From Bacteroidota bacterium (lineage in GTDB: Bacteria; Bacteroidota; Rhodothermia; Rhodothermales; UBA10348), in contig JACZYK010000202.1 of the NCBI GenBank assembly GCA_022571135.1, positions 1 to 5,460 of the forward strand: a stretch of DNA of 5,460 nt, given 5' to 3'. Below the pieces are notes generated by a model. That model had not been told where the DNA came from. It saw only the letters and a list, made by a program, of their open reading frames with translations, and ran no database searches. The position numbers and the translations under genes are program-made. This document shows, one piece after another, positions 1-5,460 of the stretch; the first letter of the stretch is position 1; the number at the start of each line of letters is the position of its first letter.

Positions 1-1
1 C

Positions 2-640
2 GAAGCGTATGTGTTCTTCCCAATTGACAATCGTCTCCTTGAGATGAACGTCATCGGACTCGCCGCACTCGCAAACGATCTGATTAGCGATGCGATCATC
101 GAAGGACTGGCCGACTGGATTCTGAATGCCGACGCAACATCGACATTCAACGGAACGCTGGGACTCCTGGAGGAGACGAACGCGGCGTTTATCGTAATCA
201 TGGGATCTGGCGATACGTCATTCAGCAACGTCGACAACTCTGATTTGAACGCCATGCGTAGCAACACGTTCAAACGTGGACGGCGCAACGGCCGTTGGTT
301 GGCGAACATCGAAATTCTCGGAGTCCTGGAAGACCTGAATCGCGAAGGCAAAGTGCCTGTCGTAACGGTCGGACCGACAGGCGAGGAACGTATCAAGTTT
401 CAGCCTATTATCATCGATGAAGGTATGCCGGATCTGTCGGAAGACGGAGTCAGCAAAGCGTTTCTCGGATACGGTGATCTGAAGACCATCTTCCTCGGAA
501 TGATCGGCGGCATAAAGATCGCTACGTCGACGGAGTTCTTATTCAATAAGAACCAGACCGCATGGCGTGGCACGATCAACGTGGATGTCTTCCGCAAGCC
601 GGTCAAGACGTTTACGATTCTGAAGACTGCCGCTTCGTAA
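2..640 (+). CDS. Phage major capsid protein, HK97 fold (C-terminal part, cut by window start)
   Basis: This is the C-terminal ~212 residues of a major capsid protein, the subunit that forms the icosahedral phage head shell. The frame is open to the window edge (Glu-Ala-Tyr precede the GTG at 11), so that GTG is probably an internal Val codon and not the start. HK97-family capsid proteins are usually about 300-400 residues, so roughly the N-terminal half lies outside. The family signature is at the C-terminus: a GDLKTIFLGMIGGIKI segment (P/A-domain strand, residues ~155-170 counted from position 11), then an NQTAWRGTINVDVF stretch and a final FTILKTAAS, matching the usual 'gD...y.i.dr.gi.i...f..n...~r~..r~d~.v..p.af..lk' pattern. 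No stop or frameshift is visible. It is followed by a strong hairpin and then by other head genes, which supports the call. Assignment rests on pattern recognition and not on a database search. Confidence 0.85.
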   Translation, partial: EAYVFFPIDNRLLEMNVIGLAALANDLISDAIIEGLADWILNADATSTFNGTLGLLEETNAAFIVIMGSGDTSFSNVDNSDLNAMRSNTFKRGRRNGRWLANIEILGVLEDLNREGKVPVVTVGPTGEERIKFQPIIIDEGMPDLSEDGVSKAFLGYGDLKTIFLGMIGGIKIATSTEFLFNKNQTAWRGTINVDVFRKPVKTFTILKTAAS

Positions 641-659
641 GCAATCAACCCCAGTGCAA

Positions 660-693
660 GGGGTCGTCCGTAGGTGCCTACACGGACGGCCCC
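660..693 (+). terminator. Long GC-rich hairpin after the capsid gene
   Basis: The left arm GGGGTCGTCCG (660-670) pairs with CGGACGGCCCC (683-693), allowing one G-T pair. Inside it GTAGG (670-674) can pair with CCTAC (677-681) around a TG loop, leaving a small bulge. It sits 20 bases after the capsid stop codon. No T-run follows (ACCACTGACTC), so it is not a textbook intrinsic terminator. It could be a weak terminator or an mRNA 3'-end stabiliser that keeps capsid transcript levels above those of downstream genes. An upstream CCCC (649-652) can compete for the GGGG (660-663). Confidence 0.45.
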
Positions 694-725
694 ACCACTG
701 ACTCATTCAGATAGGGATATCGAAC

Positions 726-1301
726 ATGCACAAATTCAAATCTATAATTCTTTCGGCGGTGGTCGCGATGACTGCCGTCTTTTCTTTTGGCGCCGGAGAG
801 AGTCTTTTCGATGAGGGCGATCCATCGTCGAGTATAACTTTCAAGCCTGGTATTGGGCAGAATGTGCTGACTTCGATCTTCGCGAAATATCTCGAAACGG
901 GAATGACTGAGACAAACATTCTTGTATTTACACGTGACGGTTTAGCTCTTTTGCCTTTCACGTCCGCTACGAATGGAGCGTTTTCGATATCAGTTAGTAA
1001 CTCTACATTCGTGCTAACGAACGGCGATGATGTCGTTTACTATCACGCAAGCGATACAGTAGAGAGTTTAGCTCAAGTCACTAATGCAACGCCAACAAAC
1101 ATTGTCTTAGATGCTCAACTAACCAGTGCAGGAGCGACTGGAGATAGAGTATATAAAATGAGACAAGCTGCTAGTATTCCGATGGATGGAAACAAGGTAT
1201 TATTTGAGGCAGGAGAACTCTTGTTCACACCAGCAAATTCCCCTCTTCACCTGAAAATACAAGGTGGCGCGGGAGTGATTGCAGGTTCAGTAAGGAGGTA
1301 A
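726..1301 (+). CDS. Signal-peptide-bearing protein of unknown function in phage head module
   Basis: I do not recognise a family for this 191-residue protein. The N-terminus reads as a Sec signal peptide: a basic n-region (MHKFK), a hydrophobic core (residues ~6-20, IILSAVVAMTAVFSF) and a small-residue stretch FGAGES where cleavage could fall. The rest is rich in Ser, Thr, Asn, Val and Ala with alternating beta-like segments (about residues 60-110 and 150-190), few Lys/Arg and no Cys, which fits a beta-rich exported, surface or virion-decoration protein. The ATG is preceded by AGGGA at 713-717, eight bases upstream. The coding sequence is visibly more A/T-rich (TTA, ATA and AGA codons, notably 990-1250) than the capsid and connector genes around it, hinting at a different origin. 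Position between capsid and connector is where phages often carry decoration or head-stabilisation proteins. A decoration role is inference only; an exported host-acting protein is an equal alternative. Confidence 0.7.
   Translation: MHKFKSIILSAVVAMTAVFSFGAGESLFDEGDPSSSITFKPGIGQNVLTSIFAKYLETGMTETNILVFTRDGLALLPFTSATNGAFSISVSNSTFVLTNGDDVVYYHASDTVESLAQVTNATPTNIVLDAQLTSAGATGDRVYKMRQAASIPMDGNKVLFEAGELLFTPANSPLHLKIQGGAGVIAGSVRR
1292..1299 (+). promoter_or_regulatory. Near-perfect Shine-Dalgarno AAGGAGGT
   Basis: AAGGAGGT overlaps the last codons (agg agg taa) of the preceding gene. It stands eight bases before a TTG at 1307, whereas the next ATG with its own RBS (AGGA 1421-1424 for the connector at 1434) is far away. 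The site is stronger than any other in this head module, so it decides the case for a small ORF starting at TTG 1307. Confidence 0.5.
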
Positions 1302-1306
1302 TTACT

Positions 1307-1486
1307 TTGAAAGAATCTGTAGGTGTCAAACCGCAGAGACGGGTCGCGGTGGTTTTAGGTCGCTTCCTTTGCGCCCGGCCCGGACTTTATCAGGACCGCG
1401 AGAACATCTCCGGTCAAACAAGGATCGAAACTGATGCTGTACATTGCAGAACTGACAGAGATCAAGCTATCCGTCGGCGTGACTGA
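1307..1486 (+). CDS. Possible small ORF (59 aa, TTG start) between secreted protein and connector
   Basis: This frame begins with TTG at 1307, eight bases after AAGGAGGT, and runs 59 codons (MKESVGVKPQRRVAVV... to ...AIRRRD) to TGA at 1484-1486. It would fill the otherwise empty 132-base gap between 1301 and 1434 and overlap the start of the connector gene by 53 bases. The product would be small and basic (many Arg), with a short hydrophobic patch RVAVVLGRFL. I recognise no family. For it: the strong RBS, correct spacing and gap-filling position. Against it: the rare start codon, the long out-of-frame overlap with a confident gene, and a tail (after residue ~42) that is just the shifted connector sequence. 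The true gene could be shorter than drawn or absent, with the RBS a relic. Confidence 0.3.
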   Translation: MKESVGVKPQRRVAVVLGRFLCARPGLYQDRENISGQTRIETDAVHCRTDRDQAIRRRD

Positions 1487-2051
1487 TACCGACGATGACG
1501 CCAAGATCACGTTACTAGCTGAATTGCTGCAAGGCCGATTCGACGACCACACAAATAGAGGTCTACTTCTCTCGTCCGCTATAGTCGAGCTGCACGATGG
1601 CGGCTTTCGATCTCTTCTGTTACGCAACTTCCCGACGGTTAGCATTACCGATATCCGCGTGGACGGCGACGGGATCTTCGAAGCTGAAACAGCCCTGGAC
1701 TCAGATAGTTTCAGGTTCGATCCTGAGCGTGGTCGCGTCGTCAGAGGCATTGGAAATCGAGTCTGGGAGCAAGGCTTCAAGAATGTCCAAGTGACCTATA
1801 CAGGGGGGTTTGTGGCCCAGGGCACGTCACCAGGCGCCGGAGAGACGGCAATGCCAGAGGGACTTCGTCGTGCGTTCCTTATGCAGATTGAATTTGAGTG
1901 GCGTAACAAGTCCAGGCTAGGGACCCAGCAAGTCAACGCAGCAGGGCAGACTGTCAACTTCGGGAATCCAAGCGTCACGCGAAGTCTCAAAAATCAAACG
2001 TTCATGCCGGAAGTCGAAACATCGCTTCTCGAATATGTCCGCAAAGAGTAA
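1434..2051 (+). CDS. Phage head-tail connector protein (gp6/gp8-like)
   Basis: This 205-residue protein fits the gp6-like connector (Phage_connect_1) / 'phage gp8' type family, whose members form the ring under the portal that joins the filled head to the tail. The N-terminal ~45 residues are the typical helical pair: LTEIKLSVGVTDTDDDAKIT then LLAELLQGRFDDHTNRGLL. A beta-rich middle follows with the 'NFPTVSITDIRVDGDGIF' strand-turn (about residues 64-81), a predicted FRFDPERGRVVR strand and NVQVTYTGGF (about residues 118-127), where the family normally has v.VtYtaGy. Then comes the MPEGLRRAFLMQIEFEW helix (family pattern vPe.Lk.A...l) and a C-terminal EVETSLLEYVRKE helix. The ATG has AGGA nine bases upstream (1421-1424). 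The stop TAA shares its last base with the ATG of the next gene (TAATG), indicating translational coupling within one transcript. Confidence 0.8.
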   Translation: MLYIAELTEIKLSVGVTDTDDDAKITLLAELLQGRFDDHTNRGLLLSSAIVELHDGGFRSLLLRNFPTVSITDIRVDGDGIFEAETALDSDSFRFDPERGRVVRGIGNRVWEQGFKNVQVTYTGGFVAQGTSPGAGETAMPEGLRRAFLMQIEFEWRNKSRLGTQQVNAAGQTVNFGNPSVTRSLKNQTFMPEVETSLLEYVRKE

Positions 2052-2419
2052 TGGTACAAGCTCTTAAAATCTCATCCAACGCCGTCGCCGTAGTCCGAGC
2101 ATTTTCGTTCATGCCGAAAGCGATTCAAGGCGAGATAGTCAAGAATGTCCGGCGGCAGCTCATCCTTACAGAGTCGAAGGTCATCAGGAATACGCGCGTC
2201 AAGTGGCGGCGCGGTGCCGGCGGTCTTCAGGGAGCCGCAGTTCATCAGGCAACAGATCTGCTTCGAGTTCCAGATTCGGGTGCTCACTCCCGAATTCCCG
2301 GAGATGTGACCGTATTGTCTGCTCCAGGCCAAAATCTTCGAGTGTTGGCGGGCGGAGTTCGCCGCAGATACGTCGCAGATCTTCTGCCGTTTGCTGGAGG
2401 ATCTTCTGGGTCTCGTTGA
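2051..2419 (+). CDS. Truncated phage joining/tail-completion-type protein, read through into antisense kinase DNA
   Basis: The ATG overlaps the connector stop (TAATG), so the start is secure and the gene belongs to the head operon. Only the first ~55-58 residues look like phage protein: MVQALKISSNAVAVV, a KAIQGEIVKNVRRQLIL helix, and ESKVIRNTRVKWRRGAG. By position and helical, basic character this resembles the N-terminus of an HK97-gp10-like or other neck/tail-completion protein, but the fragment is too short to name a family. From about 2222 onward the frame translates the complementary strand of the sensor-kinase gene, giving low-complexity Gly/Arg/Ser-rich sequence ending GGSSGSR. The 122-residue ORF is therefore a chimera, and residues ~58-122 should not be treated as protein. 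Whether this is an assembly artefact or real truncation cannot be decided here. Confidence 0.5.
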   Translation: MVQALKISSNAVAVVRAFSFMPKAIQGEIVKNVRRQLILTESKVIRNTRVKWRRGAGGLQGAAVHQATDLLRVPDSGAHSRIPGDVTVLSAPGQNLRVLAGGVRRRYVADLLPFAGGSSGSR

Positions 2420-5216
2420 TTATGTCGTTGTTTTCCGACGCACCGTCGACGAGCGCTATCAATTCCAGCTTGTGCCGTGCACTATAGAGATTTTGTAATG
2501 GTGAGTCATGGAGTTCTCTGGTGAGATGCAGGCGTTCGCGCTCCCTGCTCTCCGAAAGCATTCGCTGTGTTTCTACACGTTCATACCTGCGCTTTCTGAT
2601 TCTTATGACTATGACTGCGGTGGCAGTGATGACGACGATAATGGTTATAAATATCGCGAACAGGGGAGTGCGCCACCATGGCGCCCGGATGATCACTGAG
2701 AGAATGAGTTCGTTGCTCATCCCGCTTCTTCCGACTCCCCTTACTCTGAATCGGAACGTACCCGAGCGACCGGTCGTATTCGTGATCGTGGCTTCGCCGA
2801 CCGGTCCCTGGACGTCATGCCAACTCTGTTCGAATCCTTCCAAAATGTATTGGAATTCATGGGTTGACGGGTTCGCATAATCCAGAAGCGCAAATTTCAG
2901 CCCGATGATCCCGTCCCGATAGGAGAGATGGAGTTTCTCTCCCGACCAAACATCGGTGGCGATGACATCATTACCTCTTCGAATTTCGGTGATCACGATT
3001 TGTGGCACCGATCGGTTGCTCACCAGGTCCTCAGGATCGAAAGTGATAAATCCGTCATTCCCGCCAATGAGAATAGTACCGGACGCGGTGCTACTGATCG
3101 CCCCCGGATTGAATTGCAGGAGTGGAAGACCGCTTTCAGCGGTGTAGTTCGTGAAGGTGGAGGTTTCGATATCAAACCTTGAAACCGCCTGGCTCGTGCT
3201 GATCCATAACGTTCCGTCGTGTCCATCCGTTACGCCGAGAACTGCATCGCTGGGAAGTCCATCTACGGAGCCGAATCGCCACGACCTGCCAGTGGTCGGC
3301 TCGTATTTGCGTAGGCCGCTATACGTACCAATCCATAGAAAGCCGTCTTCGTCTTCAATGATCGAGACGACGCGTTCGGAGGCCGGAATCTGTTCGGAAC
3401 CAGAGGGCTCATTTTCCGAGTAGGCAATTCTGGAAATGCGCCCCGAAACGGGATTCAGTCTATTCAGTCCACTATCAAAGGTGCCAATCCATATCAGACC
3501 GTGCGAGTCTTCGAAAAGTGTGCTGACGAAGTCACTGAGGTTGTTTACATCTCCAGATATGTTTCGATAGTGCACGAAAGTTTCCGTCTGACTTTCGAAA
3601 CGGTTCAGACCGCCCCCGTCCGTTCCGATCCACACGATACCATTTCTGTCAACCAGGATCGCGCGTACGGCATCGCTGCTGAGACTCGTCCTGTCTCCCG
3701 CTCGTGATGTAAAAACGACATGCGCGCTCCCATCCAGATCCACCCTTTCCAGACCCCCGCCCCGTGTCCCGATCCAGAGTCGTCCTCGTTCATCTTCGGC
3801 CATCGCGGAGACGGCCTCGTGATCGGTCAAACGGTGACCGGGCTCACCGTGCGCGAAGACGGAAGCCTGCCCCGTACTGGTTTCGACAAGTTCTACGCCT
3901 GCCAGGGTGCCTACCCAGATATTTCCAGGAACCGCCATGCTGGGGTACAGTGCCAGAACGTCGTCCTCGCTCAGGCCTCCATCGGACGGCGTCGATTGCC
4001 GTCGGTAGCGTATGAAACGATCGCTTTCTAGATTGACTCTGCTGACGCCGCGGTCCGTCGCCAGCCAGAGAATACCTGCTCGATCTTCGTAGACATCGTT
4101 GACTACGTTGTTCGAGAGACTCTGAGCGACAGCGGGGTCATGCAGATACCGGGTGAAGCGATTTGTTGACGGGTCCAGGCGGCCGACTCCGCCACCGAAA
4201 GTTCCAATCCACAGGATGCCCCTTGAATCCTGATGGACATCCCAGACTTTATTATCACTTATGGAATTGACATTCCCGGTGATATTCTTGAAAACGGTAA
4301 CCTTCTGTGTCTCTCTATTCCAGCGGCTGAGACCTCCGCCGGACGTTCCGATCCAGTACAAACCTTCCTGATCTTCCAGAATCGAGCGAATCCTGTTGCT
4401 GCCGAACAGCAGTTTCCCGTCGACACTCCAAATATGCCGCCTGAAGGAATTGCTGGATGGGATGAATTCGTTCAGACCGCCGTCCCACGTGCCGACCCAG
4501 AGCGTTTCAGACCTGTCTACATAGATGTTCCAGATTTTGTCTTCGCTGAGCGTACTCGTATCGAGTGAATCATACCTGAAGTGGGTAAAGTGGCCCGTCT
4601 CACGATCCAGAACACTCAGGCCTCCGCCCATCGTTCCTACCCATAGACCGCGTTCACCCCAGTCGAAGAGGGCTTTAACGATACCGGATCCTAGAGATGT
4701 CTCTTCATCCGGGCCCCCGAACGGATATCGATGGAACGTCTCGGTTTCGGCGTCAAAGCGATTCAATCCACCGTAACGGGTTCCAATCCAGATAACTCCG
4801 TCTGAGTCTTCGATCAATGAGATAATAAAACTATCAGACAGGGAGGTGCTGTCGCCCTGGATATTTCTGTAATGCCTGAAATTCTGCCCGTCGAATCTAT
4901 TCAGACCGTCCTGGGTCCCGAACCACATGAATCCCCTCTGATCCTGGATCACCGCGATTACGCTGTTGTGTGAAAGGCCGTGATCGGTCGTCAGGTGCGT
5001 AAAGTTCAGTTCTGCGCGCTGCGCCTGTACCACATACGGATTCGAAGACGTGACCGCGAGAACGAATGCTGTGACTTTCAGCATTTGGACAACTCGGTGT
5101 AGCGCTGATATTCTGCGACCGGCGCACGCCGGGACGAGACGTCGAATCTTGCCTCTCGGAGAATCGACCGTAGGTAAACCTGACCAGGAAAACTCACTGT
5201 CTGTGATCAGCGACAT
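2199..5216 (-). CDS. Two-component-regulator propeller sensor histidine kinase, truncated before the ATPase domain
   Basis: A membrane sensor kinase with a large extracytoplasmic sensor. Numbering from the ATG at 5216: residues 45-66 (MLKVTAFVLAVTSSNPYVVQAQ) form a signal peptide with likely cleavage after VQA. Residues ~80-730 are 13 clear Reg_prop blades plus one degenerate blade (two seven-bladed propellers). Residues ~783-845 are a Y_Y_Y domain (EFQYILEGFEQSWHDV). A transmembrane helix spans ~852-871, followed by basic RIRKRR. A HisKA_3 domain follows, with RELHD at 900-904; His903 is the predicted phosphoacceptor. GELRPPTLEDFGLEQTI is the usual second DHp helix. Family members continue with a ~130-residue HATPase_c domain; here it is absent because the sequence switches to phage DNA after Asp998, so residues 999-1005 are probably foreign and the protein could not autophosphorylate. 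Start: the 5216 ATG has GGAG only two bases away and adds a 44-residue n-region; ATG 5084, exactly at the signal peptide, is a good alternative. Ligand unknown; propeller sensors of this class often detect poly- or oligosaccharides. Confidence 0.88.
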   Translation of the reverse strand: MSLITDSEFSWSGLPTVDSPRGKIRRLVPACAGRRISALHRVVQMLKVTAFVLAVTSSNPYVVQAQRAELNFTHLTTDHGLSHNSVIAVIQDQRGFMWFGTQDGLNRFDGQNFRHYRNIQGDSTSLSDSFIISLIEDSDGVIWIGTRYGGLNRFDAETETFHRYPFGGPDEETSLGSGIVKALFDWGERGLWVGTMGGGLSVLDRETGHFTHFRYDSLDTSTLSEDKIWNIYVDRSETLWVGTWDGGLNEFIPSSNSFRRHIWSVDGKLLFGSNRIRSILEDQEGLYWIGTSGGGLSRWNRETQKVTVFKNITGNVNSISDNKVWDVHQDSRGILWIGTFGGGVGRLDPSTNRFTRYLHDPAVAQSLSNNVVNDVYEDRAGILWLATDRGVSRVNLESDRFIRYRRQSTPSDGGLSEDDVLALYPSMAVPGNIWVGTLAGVELVETSTGQASVFAHGEPGHRLTDHEAVSAMAEDERGRLWIGTRGGGLERVDLDGSAHVVFTSRAGDRTSLSSDAVRAILVDRNGIVWIGTDGGGLNRFESQTETFVHYRNISGDVNNLSDFVSTLFEDSHGLIWIGTFDSGLNRLNPVSGRISRIAYSENEPSGSEQIPASERVVSIIEDEDGFLWIGTYSGLRKYEPTTGRSWRFGSVDGLPSDAVLGVTDGHDGTLWISTSQAVSRFDIETSTFTNYTAESGLPLLQFNPGAISSTASGTILIGGNDGFITFDPEDLVSNRSVPQIVITEIRRGNDVIATDVWSGEKLHLSYRDGIIGLKFALLDYANPSTHEFQYILEGFEQSWHDVQGPVGEATITNTTGRSGTFRFRVRGVGRSGMSNELILSVIIRAPWWRTPLFAIFITIIVVITATAVIVIRIRKRRYERVETQRMLSESRERERLHLTRELHDSPLQNLYSARHKLELIALVDGASENNDIINETQKILQQTAEDLRRICGELRPPTLEDFGLEQTIRSHLREFGSEHPNLELEADLLPDELRLPEDRRHRAAT
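2205..2222. other. Chimeric junction between phage head module and sensor-kinase gene
   Basis: Left of here, codons on the + strand continue the phage gene (to about RVKWRRGAG). Right of here, the - strand kinase is in family register up to ELRLPED (Asp codon 2223-2225), then gives an unrelated RRHRAAT and stops at TGA 2199-2201. Both genes lose their 3' ends at the same point, and the switch lies in a GC-rich run (GGCGGCGCGGTGCCGGCGG, 2206-2224) that could provide microhomology. No transposon end, tRNA or att-like repeat is visible. Confidence 0.7.
3027..4979 (-). repeat. Array of 14 beta-propeller (Reg_prop) blades within the kinase sensor
   Basis: The repeat is recognisable as D-x-x-G-x-[IL]-W-[IV]-G-T-x-x-G-G-L-x-R-[FL]. 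The motif Trp falls at residues 98, 143, 192, 240, 288, 336, 384, 434, 481, 529, 576, 628 and 671, a spacing of 43-52 residues, mostly 47-49. A fourteenth blade around residue 715 (GTILIGGNDGF) has lost the Trp. Fourteen blades fit two stacked seven-bladed propellers, as in known Bacteroidota hybrid sensors. At the DNA level the copies are diverged (recurrent ATCCA on the + strand encodes the WI/WV step), so the array is old and not a recent expansion. Confidence 0.85.
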
Positions 5217-5384
5217 GACTCCTTTCCCCGCTTTCTTGAATGTCCGGTATGGACGTTCTATCGGGTAACACCGAGTACCACAGGATAATGTTCGCCACGG
5301 CTGACACGATAATAATGATCAGGTGAAAAAGGTCCAGTACTGGAGGTCAATGGTCGTTTTGCCATATTCGTGGTTGTTTAACAT
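5194..5384 (-). pseudogene. Small single-pass membrane protein upstream of kinase, frame apparently broken by one base
   Basis: ATG at 5384 follows AGGAGG (5393-5398) by eight bases, an excellent start. The frame reads MLNNHEYGKTTIDLQYWTFFT and stops at TGA 5319-5321. Slipping back one base within the five-T run at 5326-5330 (equivalent to one missing T) gives instead ...YWTFFHLIIIIVSAVANII, then LWYSVLPDRTSIPDIQESGE and on to a stop at 5194-5196. The joined product is about 63 residues with one strong transmembrane helix (roughly residues 19-36) and a polar tail. The second frame has no ATG/GTG/TTG before the hydrophobic segment, so it needs the first part. Its end overlaps the kinase ATG at 5216 by 23 bases, suggesting coupling. 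I recognise no family. A sequencing indel, a real mutation or programmed -1 slippage (C TTT TTC, a weak site) would each explain it. Confidence 0.4.
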
Positions 5385-5392
5385 GAGTTCAT

Positions 5393-5398
5393 CCTCCT
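5393..5398 (-). promoter_or_regulatory. Consensus ribosome binding site AGGAGG for the small membrane ORF
   Basis: AGGAGG on the - strand lies eight bases before the ATG at 5384. It overlaps the stop codon TAG (5397-5399) of the frame entering from the window edge, the arrangement seen between tightly packed operon genes. It is clearly better than the site in front of the kinase, where GGAG is only two bases from the ATG at 5216. Confidence 0.5.
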
Positions 5399-5459
5399 AT
5401 GCCGCCCATTCAATCCCGTTTTCGGGTTCATTCCGGCCGTTTACCACACAATCATTGCC
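5397..5459 (-). CDS. Possible C-terminal end of an upstream gene (partial, cut by window end)
   Basis: A frame open from the window edge encodes GNDCVVNGRNEPENGIEWAA followed by TAG at 5397-5399. Twenty codons without a stop is weak evidence by itself. The stop overlapping the strong RBS of the next ORF makes it plausible as the end of an operon partner of the kinase. No function can be suggested from so short a tail. Confidence 0.25.
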   Translation of the reverse strand, partial: GNDCVVNGRNEPENGIEWAA

Positions 5460-5460
5460 T

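Noticed and set aside
1328..1356. ACCGC...GCGGT stem followed by TTTT as an intrinsic terminator before the connector
   Set aside because: Only five base pairs with a long loop, extra unpaired bases before the T-run, and a position inside an operon that appears to be co-transcribed.
400..1990. - strand open frames opposite the phage genes (400-648, 707-961, 1355-1780, 1796-1990)
   Set aside because: They are shadows of the capsid, secreted-protein and connector genes; none has family motifs or an operon-like arrangement.
1777..2150. 12-base direct repeat TCAAGAATGTCC at 1777-1788 and 2139-2150
   Set aside because: About one such chance 12-mer pair is expected in a window of this size, and both copies are inside coding sequence in ordinary contexts.
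2181..2249. TCATCAGG at 2181-2188 and 2242-2249, flanking the junction, as a possible target-site duplication or att core
   Set aside because: Eight bases only, not adjacent to the junction, both within normal codons of their respective genes, and no element lies between them.
2222..2419. C-terminal half of the + strand ORF 2051-2419 as a real protein domain
   Set aside because: It is the exact complement of the kinase DHp coding sequence, whose family motifs (RELHD, GELRPPTLEDFG) are unmistakable on the other strand; the + reading is low-complexity Gly/Arg/Ser.
3027..4979. Recurring ATCCA-containing motif on the + strand as a DNA repeat or CRISPR-like array
   Set aside because: The periodicity of about 144 bases and its variation are explained by the diverged W-[IV]-G-T propeller blades encoded on the - strand; units are coding and not identical.
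2203..5268. Many + strand open frames across the kinase region (for example 2521-2880, 3720-4031, 4233-4568)
   Set aside because: All lie antisense to one continuous 1005-codon kinase frame with recognisable domains; their translations show no family motifs, and the openness follows from kinase codon bias.

Overview
The window looks like a metagenomic or poorly resolved contig fragment made of two unrelated blocks that meet tail to tail at about position 2215-2222. No RNA genes, CRISPR arrays, insertion sequences or origins were seen.

Left block (about 1-2215, + strand): a tailed-phage (Caudoviricetes) head-morphogenesis module, either phage or prophage. In order it holds: the C-terminal half of an HK97-fold major capsid protein, cut by the window edge; a long GC-rich intergenic hairpin; a 191-residue protein of unknown function with a Sec-type signal peptide; a possible 59-codon ORF with a TTG start and a near-perfect ribosome binding site; a gp6/gp8-like head-tail connector; and, coupled to it by a TAATG overlap, the first ~57 codons of another phage structural gene. 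The order capsid, small protein, connector, joining/completion protein is usual for HK97-like head modules.

Right block (about 2215-5460, - strand): a very large hybrid sensor histidine kinase with a signal peptide, fourteen periplasmic beta-propeller blades, a Y_Y_Y domain, one transmembrane helix and a HisKA_3-type dimerisation/phosphoacceptor domain. It stops just before the HATPase catalytic domain. This architecture is common in Bacteroidota, Rhodothermota, Acidobacteriota and similar lineages, so the host sequence probably comes from such a group, but the exact lineage cannot be told from this window. Upstream of the kinase on the same strand is a small predicted membrane protein whose reading frame appears broken by one base in a T-run. 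Before that is the last 20 codons of another possible gene, and the spacing is tight enough for an operon.

The most notable feature is the junction. Both the phage gene and the kinase gene lose their 3' ends at the same ~10-20 GC-rich bases. The ORF that reads across the junction on the + strand (2051-2419) is phage protein followed by antisense kinase. A chimeric assembly or amplification product explains this most simply. A real rearrangement is possible but would destroy both genes. No convincing undescribed system was found; the unexplained items are the secreted protein inside the head module, the strong-RBS TTG mini-ORF, and the disrupted membrane peptide in front of the kinase.
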